Notes: a model not told the origin generated them from the letters alone. A DNA stretch of 64,000 nt from Globisporangium splendens (GCA_006386115.1 VFIW01000137.1:1-64000); one strand, 5' to 3'; positions 1-10,350 are shown, numbered from the stretch's first letter. Made by a program: numbers and translations.

Positions 1-609
1 GTCGCAACTGGTGACCTGTTGCTCCGAGAACAACTGGAGAGCGCCGTTCTTCAAGCAGTTGGCCGACTCGAGCACACCGACCGACGAGAATGCCCAGCAC
101 GAGCCGCAGTTGCCTTGGTCCTTGACACCGGCGACACAGCCCGACGTGGTCCAGTCCAGCGTGGTAGCGAGCTTGCGCAGGTTGCCTTGAGGCTGGTCGA
201 TGGTGACAGTGGTGGCGTTGGTGGCGGCGAGCGCGTTGAGACCGCCGACCGTGGCCGACGAGCGCTTGACGTACTGCGCGAACTCCTCGTCGGTCATGAG
301 CGTGAATGGCGTGTTGACGGAGAAGGTGGCTTCTGGGTTGGCCTTTTCGGCTTCGGCGATGCTCAGCTTGGTGAGGAAGAAGCGCTTGAGATATTCATCA
401 TTCAGGACTGTGTCATCGGATTGCGCTTCCTTGTAGTATCCGTTCTTCTTGGCGACCTGACCGGCGACACTGTCCTTCCACTGGGCGAGTTCCTCGGCGA
501 TGGAGGCTTGTTCGCGGAGGAATCGCTGGTGGTGTTCGGCCGGGATGTCGATGGCGTTGGCCGTGGCGGCGGCGATAGCAGCGAAGGCGAGGACGGCGGT
601 GGTCTTCAT
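1..609 (-). CDS. Papain-family cysteine protease, copy 1 (3' part outside window)
   Basis: This is the first 203 codons of a C1A (papain-like) cysteine protease, read right to left from the ATG at 609; the rest lies beyond the left edge. It has a short hydrophobic, Ala-rich N-terminus (about residues 1-19) that looks like a secretion signal, then a non-classical propeptide, then the start of the mature enzyme with the oxyanion Gln and catalytic Cys in the motif QGNCGSCWAF. The frame is open throughout, so the visible part shows no sign of decay. The product is nearly the same as the gene at 3036-4142, but the stretch before LKRFF (AQSDDTVLNDEY) resembles the third copy at 22182 more closely than its immediate partner. 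It is expected to be secreted or vacuolar and to degrade proteins. The His and Asn of the triad cannot be checked here. Confidence 0.88.
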   Translation of the reverse strand, partial: MKTTAVLAFAAIAAATANAIDIPAEHHQRFLREQASIAEELAQWKDSVAGQVAKKNGYYKEAQSDDTVLNDEYLKRFFLTKLSIAEAEKANPEATFSVNTPFTLMTDEEFAQYVKRSSATVGGLNALAATNATTVTIDQPQGNLRKLATTLDWTTSGCVAGVKDQGNCGSCWAFSSVGVLESANCLKNGALQLFSEQQVTSCD

Positions 610-674
610 GGCAGCTTGACTTGACTTTGCCTTGAGGTGGTGGTGGTGGTGACTGGACTTGCTTTGAAGCTGGC

Positions 675-689
675 AAATTTGTGAATGAG
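675..689 (-). promoter_or_regulatory. Initiator/FPR-like core promoter of protease copy 1
   Basis: Read on the minus strand this is CTCATTCACAAATTT, resembling the oomycete Inr-FPR core (CATTYYNCAWTTT) at about 11 of 13 positions. It sits roughly 65-80 nt upstream of the ATG and is the mirror image of the motif at 2956-2970. The role is inferred from the consensus and position only. Confidence 0.4.
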
Positions 690-1100
690 GTTGCCGATGG
701 TCGGCTTTGATGAAGGAGCGAATAGTTGGTGCGTCTGGGGCTACTCGTGAGGGTCTCTCTCTCTCTCTTCACGAGAGTGTTGTGAATGAGAACGGGGAGA
801 CGCGCCTCTATTGTGTTGTAATCAAGGGCTGAGTGAGAAAGATGTGTTGATGTCCCTTGCTATCAGCTCCCGACTGTGGTGCATGTGTGAAGGTGGTTTG
901 CGGATGATGTTCGGGATCGCGCACTCCCTCAATGATCAGGCAACTGTCACTGGGGACGATCCGCATTCGTCTGGTTAGGATGTGCTCAGATGTTGTGGCA
1001 TGTCGTCCCACCATCGGCATTGTCCAGTACAGTTGATGAAGCACAGAGTGTCTCTCTTATACCACTCGTGTTTCGATCAGGAGACAATCAGCGCTTTGTT

Positions 1101-2544
1101 CGGGTGATGTGAGGGTCCATCGCTCCGATCCATTCTCAGATCAACAAAATGCCATCGGGTTCAAAACCCACGCACGGACACGAGGATGCGCTCATCATAC
1201 CGCCGCTGATGGTGATCCGGGGATGAGTTTCATTTTTCAATCGTCAGAACCTGTTGGATGACAGCAAGTTTTAGATCGCTCGTCTTGTACCCATGGCGAT
1301 GACAACAATCCGAGCATATCTCGGAGCGAACGCGTTGCAGTTGAGTATGGACCCAAGCATGGAACTCCACCCAAACCTCGCGCGGGTGGACGCTTGCAAG
1401 TATACTTCATGTTCCAGATCTTTAGTGGGGAGTAACGACACAAAGTCATGCGGATGCTTTTGCCTTCTGTTGAGTCGAAATTGTGTGTATCTTGAAGCAA
1501 TATTGACATCACCGTGTGCCCGACATAGCGGATCCTAAATGATAAGTTCATCTGCAGCTGCGGACGGGTGTGCCACCGTGCACGGAATAGATGACTTCTG
1601 ATGCTGATTATGAAGACAGTCAAAGATCGAGGGGGAAGGATACACTGGCGCCCGCCTCCACGGCGGAACCTGGATACGGTAAGAAGGGTCGGCTTTGGGC
1701 ACACCAGTCACAATGACATGCCACTTTTGGTTTGGCGCGTTATCGCTTCTGTGTGGCGTCAAAAGCACGTATCCGAGCTGTATCAGGTTTGCATAGCACC
1801 CAAGAAACAGAATGCTCCTGCTTGACGCCTCAAGTTCCACTTTTTCCAGACACGACGATTCTCAGTCCAAATAAAGTTACCAACAGACTTGTCAAAGCAA
1901 CTTCACGATCCCGTCCAAGTCCCCTGTTCTTGATGCACAGTGTGGGACAGAAATGCTGCTTCAGTTTGCTTGCTGCTGTTTTCGATGAGAACAGACGACT
2001 TCAACTCAGATGAACAAGGAAAAGAAGGAAAGACGCAAATGCCAAAGGGGTGGAGAGAGAACGACTTCTGTATGTGGCTTCTCAGGGTGTAGCTGCCAAA
2101 TGCCAGACACGGTCAGCAACGTCGTCTGATTTTGATGCGCATCACACCGTCTCATCTGATAATCCTGACTTGACTTCAAACATCAAGATCGCCTCTTATA
2201 ATGATATGTATGCTATGTATAGCAAATAATAGGTTTACACTAACCAGCAAATACGAATTATTCGAATGCAATAGTGTTGTTAAGAAGGTAAAGTTATGTG
2301 AAAGACATCTGTACAAAAAAGATACGCAAGCAATCTTTGAGTGTACCGTACTTAACGGAGCTCAACGATTGTATCCTTTCGAATACATTTGCCACAGCAC
2401 ATGACTGATTTGGTGATCGGCTCAGAAAGCGAAACGAAACACTCACACCCGGCGTCATGTCCGACAAGCACTTCCTTCCGTCTGCAATCTCACATATCCC
2501 TGTCAGCGCACCCGTGCTGCTGAGCGATCTAGTCGCTCTTAGAA
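1101..2544. other. Unique spacer between inverted-repeat arms, no gene recognised
   Basis: This 1.4 kb stretch separates two divergent protease genes. It holds only short open frames on both strands with no recognisable protein similarity and no consistent codon bias. The part around 2190-2420 is clearly more AT-rich than its surroundings. It probably contains the distal promoter elements of both genes; nothing specific can be named. Confidence 0.5.
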
Positions 2545-3665
2545 AACAAAGCGCTGATTGTCTCCTGATCGAAACACGAGTGGTATAAGAGAGACACTCT
2601 GTGCTTCATCAACTGTACTGGACAATGCCGATGGTGGGACGACATGCCACAACATCTGAGCACATCCTAACCAGACGAATGCGGATCGTCCCCAGTGACA
2701 GTTGCCTGATCATTGAGGGAGTGCGCGATCCCGAACATCATCCGCAAACCACCTTCACACATGCACCACAGTCGGGAGCTGATAGCAAGGGACATCAACA
2801 CATCTTTCTCACTCAGCCCTTGATTACAACACAATAGAGGCGCGTCTCCCCGTTCTCATTCACAACACTCTCGTGAAGAGAGAGAGAGAGACCCTCACGA
2901 GTAGCCCCAGACGCACCAACTATTCGCTCCTTCATCAAAGCCGACCATCGGCAACCTCATTCACAAATTTGCCAGCTTCAAAGCAAGTCCAGTCACCACC
3001 ACCACCACCTCAAGACCAAGTCAAGTCAAGCTGTCATGAAGACCACCGCCGTCCTCGCCTTCGCTGCTATCGCCGCCGCCACGGCCAACGCCATCGACAT
3101 CCCGGCCGAACACCACCAGCGATTCCTCCGCGAACAAGCCTCCATCGCCGAGGAACTCGCCCAGTGGAAGGACAGTGTCGCCGGTCAGGTCGCCAAGAAG
3201 AACGGGTACTACAAGGAGTCCTCGACTGGCGGTGACATGACCATCGAGTCTGTCGACGCGCCGAACGCTGAACACCTCAAGCGCTTCTTCCTCACCAAGC
3301 TGAGCATCGCCGAAGCCGAAAAGGCCAACCCAGAAGCCACCTTCTCCGTCAACACGCCATTCACGCTCATGACCGACGAGGAGTTCGCGCAGTACGTCAA
3401 GCGCTCGTCGGCCACGGTCGGCGGTCTCAACGCGCTCGCCGCCACCAACGCCACCACTGTCACCATCGACCAGCCTCAAGGCAACCTGCGCAAGCTCGCT
3501 ACCACGCTGGACTGGACCACGTCGGGCTGTGTCGCCGGTGTCAAGGACCAAGGCAACTGCGGCTCGTGCTGGGCATTCTCGTCGGTCGGTGCGCTCGAGT
3601 CGGCCAACTGCTTGAAGAACGGCGCTCTCCAGTTGTTCTCGGAGCAACAGGTCACCAGTTGCGAC
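2545..3665 (+). repeat. Right arm of large inverted repeat
   Basis: Mirror of 1-1100. It starts at 2545, covers promoter, leader and the first 210 codons of the second protease, and corresponds to the window edge at position 3665 after allowing for 21 extra nucleotides in the propeptide. Only a few leader substitutions are visible, for example just before the ATG. The true end of the inverted repeat is unknown because the left arm runs out of the window. Confidence 0.9.
2956..2970 (+). promoter_or_regulatory. Initiator/FPR-like core promoter of protease copy 2
   Basis: CTCATTCACAAATTT matches the oomycete Inr-FPR core well and lies 66-80 nt before the ATG at 3036. A similar element (CATTCTCGAATCT) occurs at the same relative place in front of the third copy. 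Confidence 0.4.
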
Positions 3666-4142
3666 CCGACCTCGAGCGGTTGCGACGGCGGCTGGCCGTT
3701 GTGGGCACTCCAGTACATCAAGAGCAAGGGCTCCATCTGTACCGCTGCCTCGTACCCGTACAAGTCTGGCACGACTGGCACCACGGGAACCTGCAGCACG
3801 TCGTCGTGCACGGCCAAGACGCTCTCTATCTCGTCGGTGACCACCGTGTCTTCGTCGGAAACCGCGCTCATCACGGCGATCACCAAGCAGCCTGTCGCTG
3901 TCGCCGTTGCTGCTGGCAACACGGCCTGGAAGCAGTACACCAGTGGAGTCGTGTCGTCGTGCTCGACCTCGGCCTTGGACCACGCCGTGCTCGCTGTCGG
4001 CTACGACGCCACGTCGTTCAAGCTCAAGAACCAGTGGGGTACGTCGTGGGGAAACAGCGGCTTCATCAACCTCAAGCGCAACGGCGCCAGCTCGGCGTGC
4101 AGCATCATCAACACGCACAACGTGTACCCGAACCTGGCGTAA
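3036..4142 (+). CDS. Papain-family cysteine protease, copy 2 (complete)
   Basis: This intronless gene encodes 368 residues. Residues 1-19 form a hydrophobic Ala-rich signal-like segment ending ANA. Residues 20 to about 150 are a propeptide without a clear ERFNIN pattern. The mature enzyme starts near 155. Family landmarks are present and correctly spaced: oxyanion Gln172, catalytic Cys178 in CGSCWAF, His316 in LDHAVLAVGYD and Asn332 in KNQWGTSWG, with several Cys for disulphides. It should be an active secreted or vacuolar endopeptidase. The propeptide carries a segment (roughly residues 62-80) that is seven residues longer than in the other two copies. A CT microsatellite follows 13 nt after the stop codon. 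The start chosen is the first ATG after the promoter-like element and begins the signal sequence. Confidence 0.95.
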   Translation: MKTTAVLAFAAIAAATANAIDIPAEHHQRFLREQASIAEELAQWKDSVAGQVAKKNGYYKESSTGGDMTIESVDAPNAEHLKRFFLTKLSIAEAEKANPEATFSVNTPFTLMTDEEFAQYVKRSSATVGGLNALAATNATTVTIDQPQGNLRKLATTLDWTTSGCVAGVKDQGNCGSCWAFSSVGALESANCLKNGALQLFSEQQVTSCDPTSSGCDGGWPLWALQYIKSKGSICTAASYPYKSGTTGTTGTCSTSSCTAKTLSISSVTTVSSSETALITAITKQPVAVAVAAGNTAWKQYTSGVVSSCSTSALDHAVLAVGYDATSFKLKNQWGTSWGNSGFINLKRNGASSACSIINTHNVYPNLA

Positions 4143-4434
4143 GATGGATGCATCTTCTCTCTCTCTCTCTCTCTCTTTCCCATGCTAGTTGTATCCAGAG
4201 GCTTGCAAGCTGAATCTGCGGTGAACCTCTCAAGTTGGTAGTGCTAGTCGTACTGTTTTGTTTTGACCCATTGTGTCAGGAACCTTTGGAGCTGTATGGG
4301 CTTCCCCATCGAGTCCCCTACGCATTTTAGTCTGCGTTGAAATAGGAACAAGTTGTTGATGTTGTGACCCGACCACGTTGTCATCGTTTGCTTGTCAACT
4401 TCAAGGTGTCGTTGTATCGCTCGACGCTTCAACG
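4143..4434. other. Tail-to-tail 3' flank
   Basis: This is a 290-nt interval between two convergent genes, containing the CT run and no recognisable gene. It presumably holds both polyadenylation regions. Confidence 0.5.
4156..4177 (+). repeat. (TC)n microsatellite
   Basis: A run of alternating T and C directly after the stop codon of protease copy 2, within its presumed 3' UTR. Confidence 0.9.
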
Positions 4435-7400
4435 CTACGGTGTTGGCTCTGGCGTTGCCGCTCCATCTGCATCTTCTTGTTGGGTCTCGGCCAGAATCGC
4501 ACACACCATATTAGTCACATCGCGCTTAGTCACTTTGAAGTTGGAGTGCTTGTGGATGTACTCGAAGATCAGCTCCTTCTTGCCGCCGACAAACACCATT
4601 TTGCGCACGTCGTCGTACAGTGGGTGATCTTTCGGGACCGTGCGGATCTGCGGGTACTTTTCAAAAATCTCTCTCTCTACGGGGTGATTGTGCACGAGGA
4701 ACTGGGTTTGCTCTGGGACTTGGATGCACCACGTGTTATGTTTTCCCGCGCGGTAAACAGCGACGGCTGAGAATCGAAACTGGCACCCCGTTGCGCGCGT
4801 TTGCTTGTTCACCCGAAATCCCTTACCGCGTGACGGAAGGTCCCACCCGTGGGTGCAAATGTACTTGCGTGTGTACGCTTGAAGCTCGCTGGGAACCAGA
4901 TACAATGGTCCGCCGCGTTGCGCGCGCTTAGATTGTAGGATTTGCGCATTGCGCCGCGCGACACTAACTGTCTCCTTGATCACGACCTTGGTGTGGTTTG
5001 AGACCATGTATTCGTCTTTCAAGTATGCCGAGAAGCTCTCCCAGGACGCATGGAACTCCTTCACGCACCCGACTTGGACGTGGATGCCTCCACCTTGGTA
5101 ACTCGCTCCTGCCTGCTGCTTCTTTTCTCTGCTAACGTGCCGACGACCATAAACGACGTCATCGCCTCCAGATCCATCGCTTCTCTGTGTATCTTCGCCA
5201 TTTGTGGATGCGATTTTCCTGCCATCTTCGTTGTATTCGACACGATCATCGCCTTCCTCATAACTACCCTCAGCGTCATTTCCATCATATTGACGTCCAG
5301 ATACTCGTCGCTCGTACTGTTGCTGCAGCGTTGATGTGATTCCTGGCAATGCCATCATTTGGTCCGGCGCAGGTATCCTTCCGACGCTTTGCAGCCACAC
5401 ATATGCACAAGGATATACGAATAAGGTCAGCACCACGAAGCGCCACACGCACGTACAAAAGCAGCAAAACGTACCTGAATTCATGACCACTGCTGTTTGG
5501 AAACTCGGCCACAACTTGCGTCTCCCCATGTGCCTGGGTCGTATGATTGCTGCTGTTGACCAGCGCACAGATAGCATCATACATCGGGTGGTCCCGTGGA
5601 ATCGTGCGGATATCGAGGAAATTGTTCGAAATCTGTGGTGCCACGGCATTGTCGGAGGAAGTCCTTGCGCTCTCTGGTGGAATCTCAGGATTGTGAAGCG
5701 GTTGCTCGACATGATCCACTGGGACGAGCGAGTAGTAACTCTGAAAGGTCTCCGTGATAATCGGGTGGTTGTGAGTACAGACTTGCAGAGGCACAGGCAC
5801 CTGAATGCACCATACGTTGTTGATACATGCAACCTGTGCCGTGAAAGTAAAGTGACATCCAGTAGATCGAATGCAATGCGTGCGAGCTCGTTTACCCTCA
5901 CCACGAGGCCGCTTCCGTCTCCCAAGCGAACAAATGTACCGACGCGAGTACGTTTTCCATTCGTCTGGAATCAGGACCACGGGGTCACCTCGTCTCGCTT
6001 TCTCGGACTCCAGTAAACGCTTGTTCCGCTGCGCCACTCGGATTGTTTCATGGATTGCAACCTTTGTGTGGGTTGCACGCATGTAGCTGCCGATGTACTC
6101 GAGAAAGGCTTCCCACGACGCGTGAAACTCTTTCACACCCAATACTTGCACACCTTGAGATCCATCATTCACAGCACTGGTCACATTTGAACTCCCTACA
6201 GAGTTTACACCATGGAGAACTATTGGCTGATGTCCAGCTCTTCGACTGTCATACTGCTCGTCTCTGCCGTCGCAGCGGTCATTACTGGATAATTGCTGCG
6301 AAGCACTATTTGTCGGCGCCATCACCGTCTGGGGAGTGCCCTCGAACACTTCGTGCATAGTCTGGTGCGTATGCACACGATATTGCGTCTCCAGCGGAAC
6401 GTGGATCCGCCATTCGCCATTCTGGATGCGTGCCATTCGTGCAAGGAACCGGAATCCACAGCTCCTACCGCGTAAGTTAGACCTTGTTCGCAATCCATTC
6501 CCACGTTCTCTGCGCGTCCACCCATGGGTGCAAATATACCGTCGACAGTACGTTTGCCACTCCTCTGGAAGCAACAGCGCGTGCGTACCACGTTTCTTGG
6601 CCGACGCGAGGATGGTTTTGTTGCGTTTTGCGACGCTGATTGTCTCGCTGATCACGATCTTCGTCCGCGTCACGCGCATATACGCATTCAAGTACGAAAA
6701 GAAATCATCCCAGGACGCATGAAAATCCTTCAAGAAACCGACTTCAAAGCGAGGGTCTCTATCGATGAGGATCGCGACTCCATTATCGGAGTAGCTTTCG
6801 ATCGGCTCCGTTGCAGAATGATTCATGATGCTACCTGTGTCTTCGATACAATCATTCGCAGCATCGACTCTGGGCTCATCCCTTTCATTTTGCTCGTCTC
6901 GCTCATCGTTTTGGTAGCGCTTATCGGCAATATCATCTCGGTCTCCATCTTCTTCTACGTCTTCTCCACGGGTCTCAGCACCCTCGACTTCAGATCTTCT
7001 TCTTGAGTGATCGTGCTGCAGAAACGGGCTCGCCATGAATTCAACTCTACTTGCACCTTGAACACGTGCTGCTGCTTCATCTCGGGCACCACATTCGTCT
7101 CTTTCTACCCTCGGTTCTTTCTCGACTGGTCGCTGTCTGTGAGAACCAACTTCATGACGCTGCTCGTCTCGATCATCGCGCTCGTCTCCTCCGTCATCAT
7201 TGACTGGCTGTCGTGTCCCAAAACCACCATTCTCTTGCTCTTCTCCTTCCTCTTCATCGACTGGCTCTGGACTTGCAGAAGCTTTTTCTACTTCTTCAGA
7301 ACCATTCTCTTCGTCTTCTCCTTTTGCCTCATCGACTTGATCTGGTGTCCCGCGATCGTTCCGTACCGCTTCTTCTACTTCATTGCCCGTTTCAGAGGCA

Positions 7401-8410
7401 ACAGCAGCAGTGTTGTGTACAGGATAACGTGGAGCTTCTGGTACAATTCTTTGTCGTCCACTTGACGCTCTGTGATTGCTGCTTCGAACGACGGGCACTC
7501 TGCACAAAACAGCACAATTGGCGAGTCGTCACTCAAGTAAGTCCCAACACCCCGTCCGGTGTCCAGCCAGTCAAACAGTGCACGTACATTCGTTCTTTCG
7601 CCGCTGACGCTTTCACTTGAACCTCCACACCGCCCACTACTGGGTGGTTGTGCGCACACACCTGCGTCGGGATGGGCACATGGATGCGCCACGCACCAGG
7701 GACACCTCGGATGGCTCCCACCTGCGCTATAAAGCGAAACGGACAGCGCATCGCGACCGACGGGTGTTCAAAAGCCGAAGTCGATGTCTGCGTGCACACA
7801 TACTGGCGGGAAAATGTCCCCAGATACTCCGGTAATGACTGCCAACTCCCCACCGTGCGGCGCGTAGCGAACGCCTCGTTGTGCTCTGCGACGCTGACTG
7901 TGTGCGTGACTGCGATGTGGGTCTGCATCGTCGCGTACATATAGTACTTCAAATACGCAGAGAAATCGTCCCAGGACGCGTGGTACTCCTTCAAGCGGCC
8001 AACGCGAAATTGCGGCAGCTTCGGCGCTTCAACGGCACGGACCACGCCATCATCATCAGCAGCAGCAGCAGCAACGTCACCATTACCATGACGATGACTC
8101 TGGCGGCGCGGGCGCTTCCGCTGAGCATGACTCAGTGTCTGGAGAGAGCCTTCGTCCTCTTGCTCATCCTCGTCATCTTCGTATTCGGAACCACTGCTTC
8201 CCCCCGCGTCGACATCGTCTTCGGTATCGATCACGATCACTTCCTCACTCCTGGACAAACACACACACAGAAAGAAAGAGAGGCGCTGAGTATGGACGGC
8301 GAACACACATACAGAGTAACGCACACGCTCATACGCTGGACACGTACGTCGACGTACGCTCGCGGGTGGCGCGTCGAAGGTTCCGCTGCGTCGCGTGTCT
8401 CGCCAACCAT
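4435..8410 (-). CDS. Protein with four FAR1/MULE-type zinc modules (4 exons)
   Basis: Exons 8358-8410, 7588-8250, 5475-7499 and 4435-5386 join in frame to 1230 residues; introns are 107, 88 and 88 nt with GTAC donors. Four related modules lie near residues 106-224, 497-620, 695-820 and 1022-1150. Each has a KEFHASWxxF start, a YICTHGW-like Cys, a TGCxFRF-like Cys and a terminal HNHP (HTHQ in module 2), the C-C-H-H layout of FAR1 and related WRKY-GCM1-type DNA-binding domains. Acidic, low-complexity linkers separate them, and a lysine/arginine-rich stretch near 62-68 could be a nuclear signal. The tail (about 1160-1215) has the DHPLYDDV and VTKRDVTNMV motifs typical of the linker before a MULE transposase domain, but no DDE domain follows. 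I infer a nuclear DNA-binding protein derived from a Mutator-like element. The start is inferred from the first intron; an upstream ATG at 8423 without that splice is the alternative. Confidence 0.75.
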
Positions 8411-8953
8411 GACTGACGTTCACGGATCATTTTGTCACGGAAAGCACTTTCGAGTCAAGATGCCGTACTGTGTTGACTGTGTATTCCGGCACAAGAACTA
8501 AACCGTTGTTTGTGTGTGTTTGCAAACAATTGGATGCATCCGTAAAATACCATAAATACGAAACTAACACCTTGCAATTTATATGGTTGAAGACAGAGGT
8601 TTTTATCAGCAATATGGAATAACCAGCGAAAATAACCAGTAAAACATGGACTCTTTCGTGGCACTCATCAGTTGCCACCACAGTTTAAAGGTTGTCTATA
8701 TTACTAGAATTAGACGGAGTGACTACTCAATCTACCTAGCAAAAATAGAAATATCACTTACTATACTACTCTAGTATACATGTTGACGTATTGAATCTGG
8801 ACTTGAGGTTGACTTTTTGAAATGTCTGTCTTGCAATTCTTTATGAATGAATTGTGTGAATTGCTTGAATTGCGTGTAGGAGGGGGGTTATTTTTGGCGT
8901 TTTGAAGGGGTGGCTAAAAATAGCCATTCGTCAAAAAAGCCCGACCAGCGCCG
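8411..8953. other. AT-rich intergenic region
   Basis: This 540-nt stretch lies between the start of the four-module gene and the SR/chromodomain ORF. It is noticeably richer in A and T than the flanking genes (especially about 8500-8880) and contains no credible coding sequence. It should hold the promoters of two divergent transcription units. Confidence 0.4.
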
Positions 8954-10321
8954 ATGACATCGAAGACCACCAAGCCACCTCGCTCGCGCTCATCGTCTGC
9001 TGTTGCGCGTTCTCGCTCGCGCTCGCGCTCATCGTCTGCTGTTGCGCGTTCTCGCTCGCGCTCGCGCTCTTCCACTGCTGCGCGTTCTCGCTCGCGCTCG
9101 CGCTCTTCCACTGTTGCGCCCTCTCGTTCGCGCTCATCGCCTGCTGTTGCGCGCTCTCGTTCACGCTCGCGCTCTTCCACTGCTGCGCGCTCGCTCTCTC
9201 GCTCGTCGGCGCTTCTCTCTCTCACACCTCTGGTGGAGGGTCTCCAAGTTGGTGGCGTGACTGCTGTGCCGTCTTCCTCTCGCAGCGGTGTGACTCAATC
9301 CGGGGCTGTAATGTCACCGCATGCGCCTGCTTCGCAGGTGGCTGGGGGCATGAGACCGGTGAGGGTCGCACCCGAGCAGGAGGAGGGAGACACGCTGGTT
9401 GCTGCTGGTTTGGGTGATTCTTCGGAGGAGGAGGAGGAGGGGGAGCCTCGGCCGAAGCGACGACGCTTGCGCCGTGTTGATGAAGGCGACGAGCAGGAGG
9501 AGGAGAAGGAGGAGGAGTTTGAGGAGCATGTCGTTGCGCGGGTGTTGAATCGTCGTGGCGACGGCAGCTTGCGCGAGTACTTGATCCAGTGGGAGGACCA
9601 GTCGTCTGAGTGGATGGCTGTCGCTGATCTCGGCAACTGCTTCGAGCTCTTGAAGGCGTACGACCGGTACCTCGAGGAGCATCCAGAGCGCAATGTGTCT
9701 TATGCCGAGTTCGTCAGCTCGGACCTCCCGTCCATCCAGTTGATGGCTGACAGTCCGAAGGACGACTGTGCTCTCCACGCAGTACAAATGGCGTTTGAGC
9801 TGATGGGCGGCTTGGATAGGGATGTCGTGACGCTGAGGCGTCGGTCGGAGAAGTTTCTCCGTCGGATGACCCTCAGCGACTCTGGTCGGTTCGGCGGGTT
9901 GAAATACTCCCAGCTCGTGAAGTTTCTCCGCGAGGAAGTTCCTCACACCGGGTGGGGGATTAGCTTGGACGTTTTCAACAGGAACTGGTACAAGGGCAAG
10001 GGCTCCGGACCACTGGGGGTCGCGCAGCTGGCTTGGCGCACTGTTGATCCGATTGAAGATGGCGTTTACCTCGTGTACGCACTCAAGACCTCCCGACGCG
10101 GCCACTGCATCGCAATGAAGAAGGAGGGGGGGGAAGATGGTCGTGCGGGAGAATGGCGTAACCCAAGGCATCATGACCCAGACGTGGATCCGAAGCATCT
10201 GCACTGTTCGTCGGATCTTGCTCCGGTTTGGTGCATGGTAGGTCGTGTAGCGACGAGTCTTTTTGCATATCCCTCAAGTTTCGGGTTTTCAAGTGACAGC
10301 ACATTGAAAAAGCTTGATTGA
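8954..10321 (+). CDS. SR-repeat, chromodomain and putative cysteine protease ORF
   Basis: The 455-residue product has three visible parts. Residues 9-90 are Ser-Arg repeats of about 13 residues. After an acidic and then basic stretch (157-190), residues 190-240 look like a chromodomain (EEHVVARVLNRR ... YLIQWEDQSSEW). Residues 262-395 have a Cys-His protease-like layout: DCALHA with candidate nucleophile Cys272, and GVYLVYALKTSRRGHC with candidate His384, followed by Asp-rich sequence. I do not recognise the exact peptidase family. The ORF ends 30 nt from the convergent LINE ORF2 stop, so it could be a transposon-associated gene, a host gene whose 3' end was cut by the LINE, or part of another element. 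There are no introns. The chromodomain suggests chromatin targeting. Confidence 0.6.
   Translation: MTSKTTKPPRSRSSSAVARSRSRSRSSSAVARSRSRSRSSTAARSRSRSRSSTVAPSRSRSSPAVARSRSRSRSSTAARSLSRSSALLSLTPLVEGLQVGGVTAVPSSSRSGVTQSGAVMSPHAPASQVAGGMRPVRVAPEQEEGDTLVAAGLGDSSEEEEEGEPRPKRRRLRRVDEGDEQEEEKEEEFEEHVVARVLNRRGDGSLREYLIQWEDQSSEWMAVADLGNCFELLKAYDRYLEEHPERNVSYAEFVSSDLPSIQLMADSPKDDCALHAVQMAFELMGGLDRDVVTLRRRSEKFLRRMTLSDSGRFGGLKYSQLVKFLREEVPHTGWGISLDVFNRNWYKGKGSGPLGVAQLAWRTVDPIEDGVYLVYALKTSRRGHCIAMKKEGGEDGRAGEWRNPRHHDPDVDPKHLHCSSDLAPVWCMVGRVATSLFAYPSSFGFSSDSTLKKLD
8985..9195 (+). repeat. Imperfect tandem repeats coding for Ser-Arg repeats
   Basis: Roughly 36-39 nt units built from CGCTCGCGCT and a variable TCATCGTCTGCTGTTGCG-like half are repeated about six times in frame, giving the RSRSRSSSAVA-type protein repeats. 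Confidence 0.8.
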
Positions 10322-10350
10322 ACCTCCACGTCGCTTGTCCGTTCCGGGCG

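Larger units (their letters stand above)
1..1100 (-). repeat. Left arm of large inverted repeat (protease 5' half plus promoter)
   Basis: Position p in this arm pairs with position 3645-p in the right arm from 1100/2545 inward past the start codons (609/3036) without an indel that I could find. Inside the coding part a 21-nt length difference then shifts the register. The promoter and leader are almost identical between arms: a 78-codon chance reading frame at 808-1044 is repeated exactly at 2601-2837. Identity stops sharply at 1100/1101. Confidence 0.9.

Noticed and set aside
808..1044. 78-codon open frame repeated exactly at 2601-2837
   Set aside because: It lies in the promoter of the proteases and is identical only because the whole region is an inverted repeat; there is no protein-like character.
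1160..1190. GGGTTCAAAACCC resembling a tRNA B box
   Set aside because: The flanking bases do not form a T-arm, and no acceptor or anticodon stem can be built.
3021..4118. Long antisense open frame over protease copy 2 (also seen over copies 1 and 3)
   Set aside because: This shadow is created by the GC-rich codon bias of the protease genes; it is Arg-rich and has no domain.
8251..8423. Unspliced start of the four-module protein at 8423
   Set aside because: Reading through gives a Cys/Phe-rich stretch; a pyrimidine-rich acceptor and an in-phase GTACGT donor give a cleaner acidic N-terminus.
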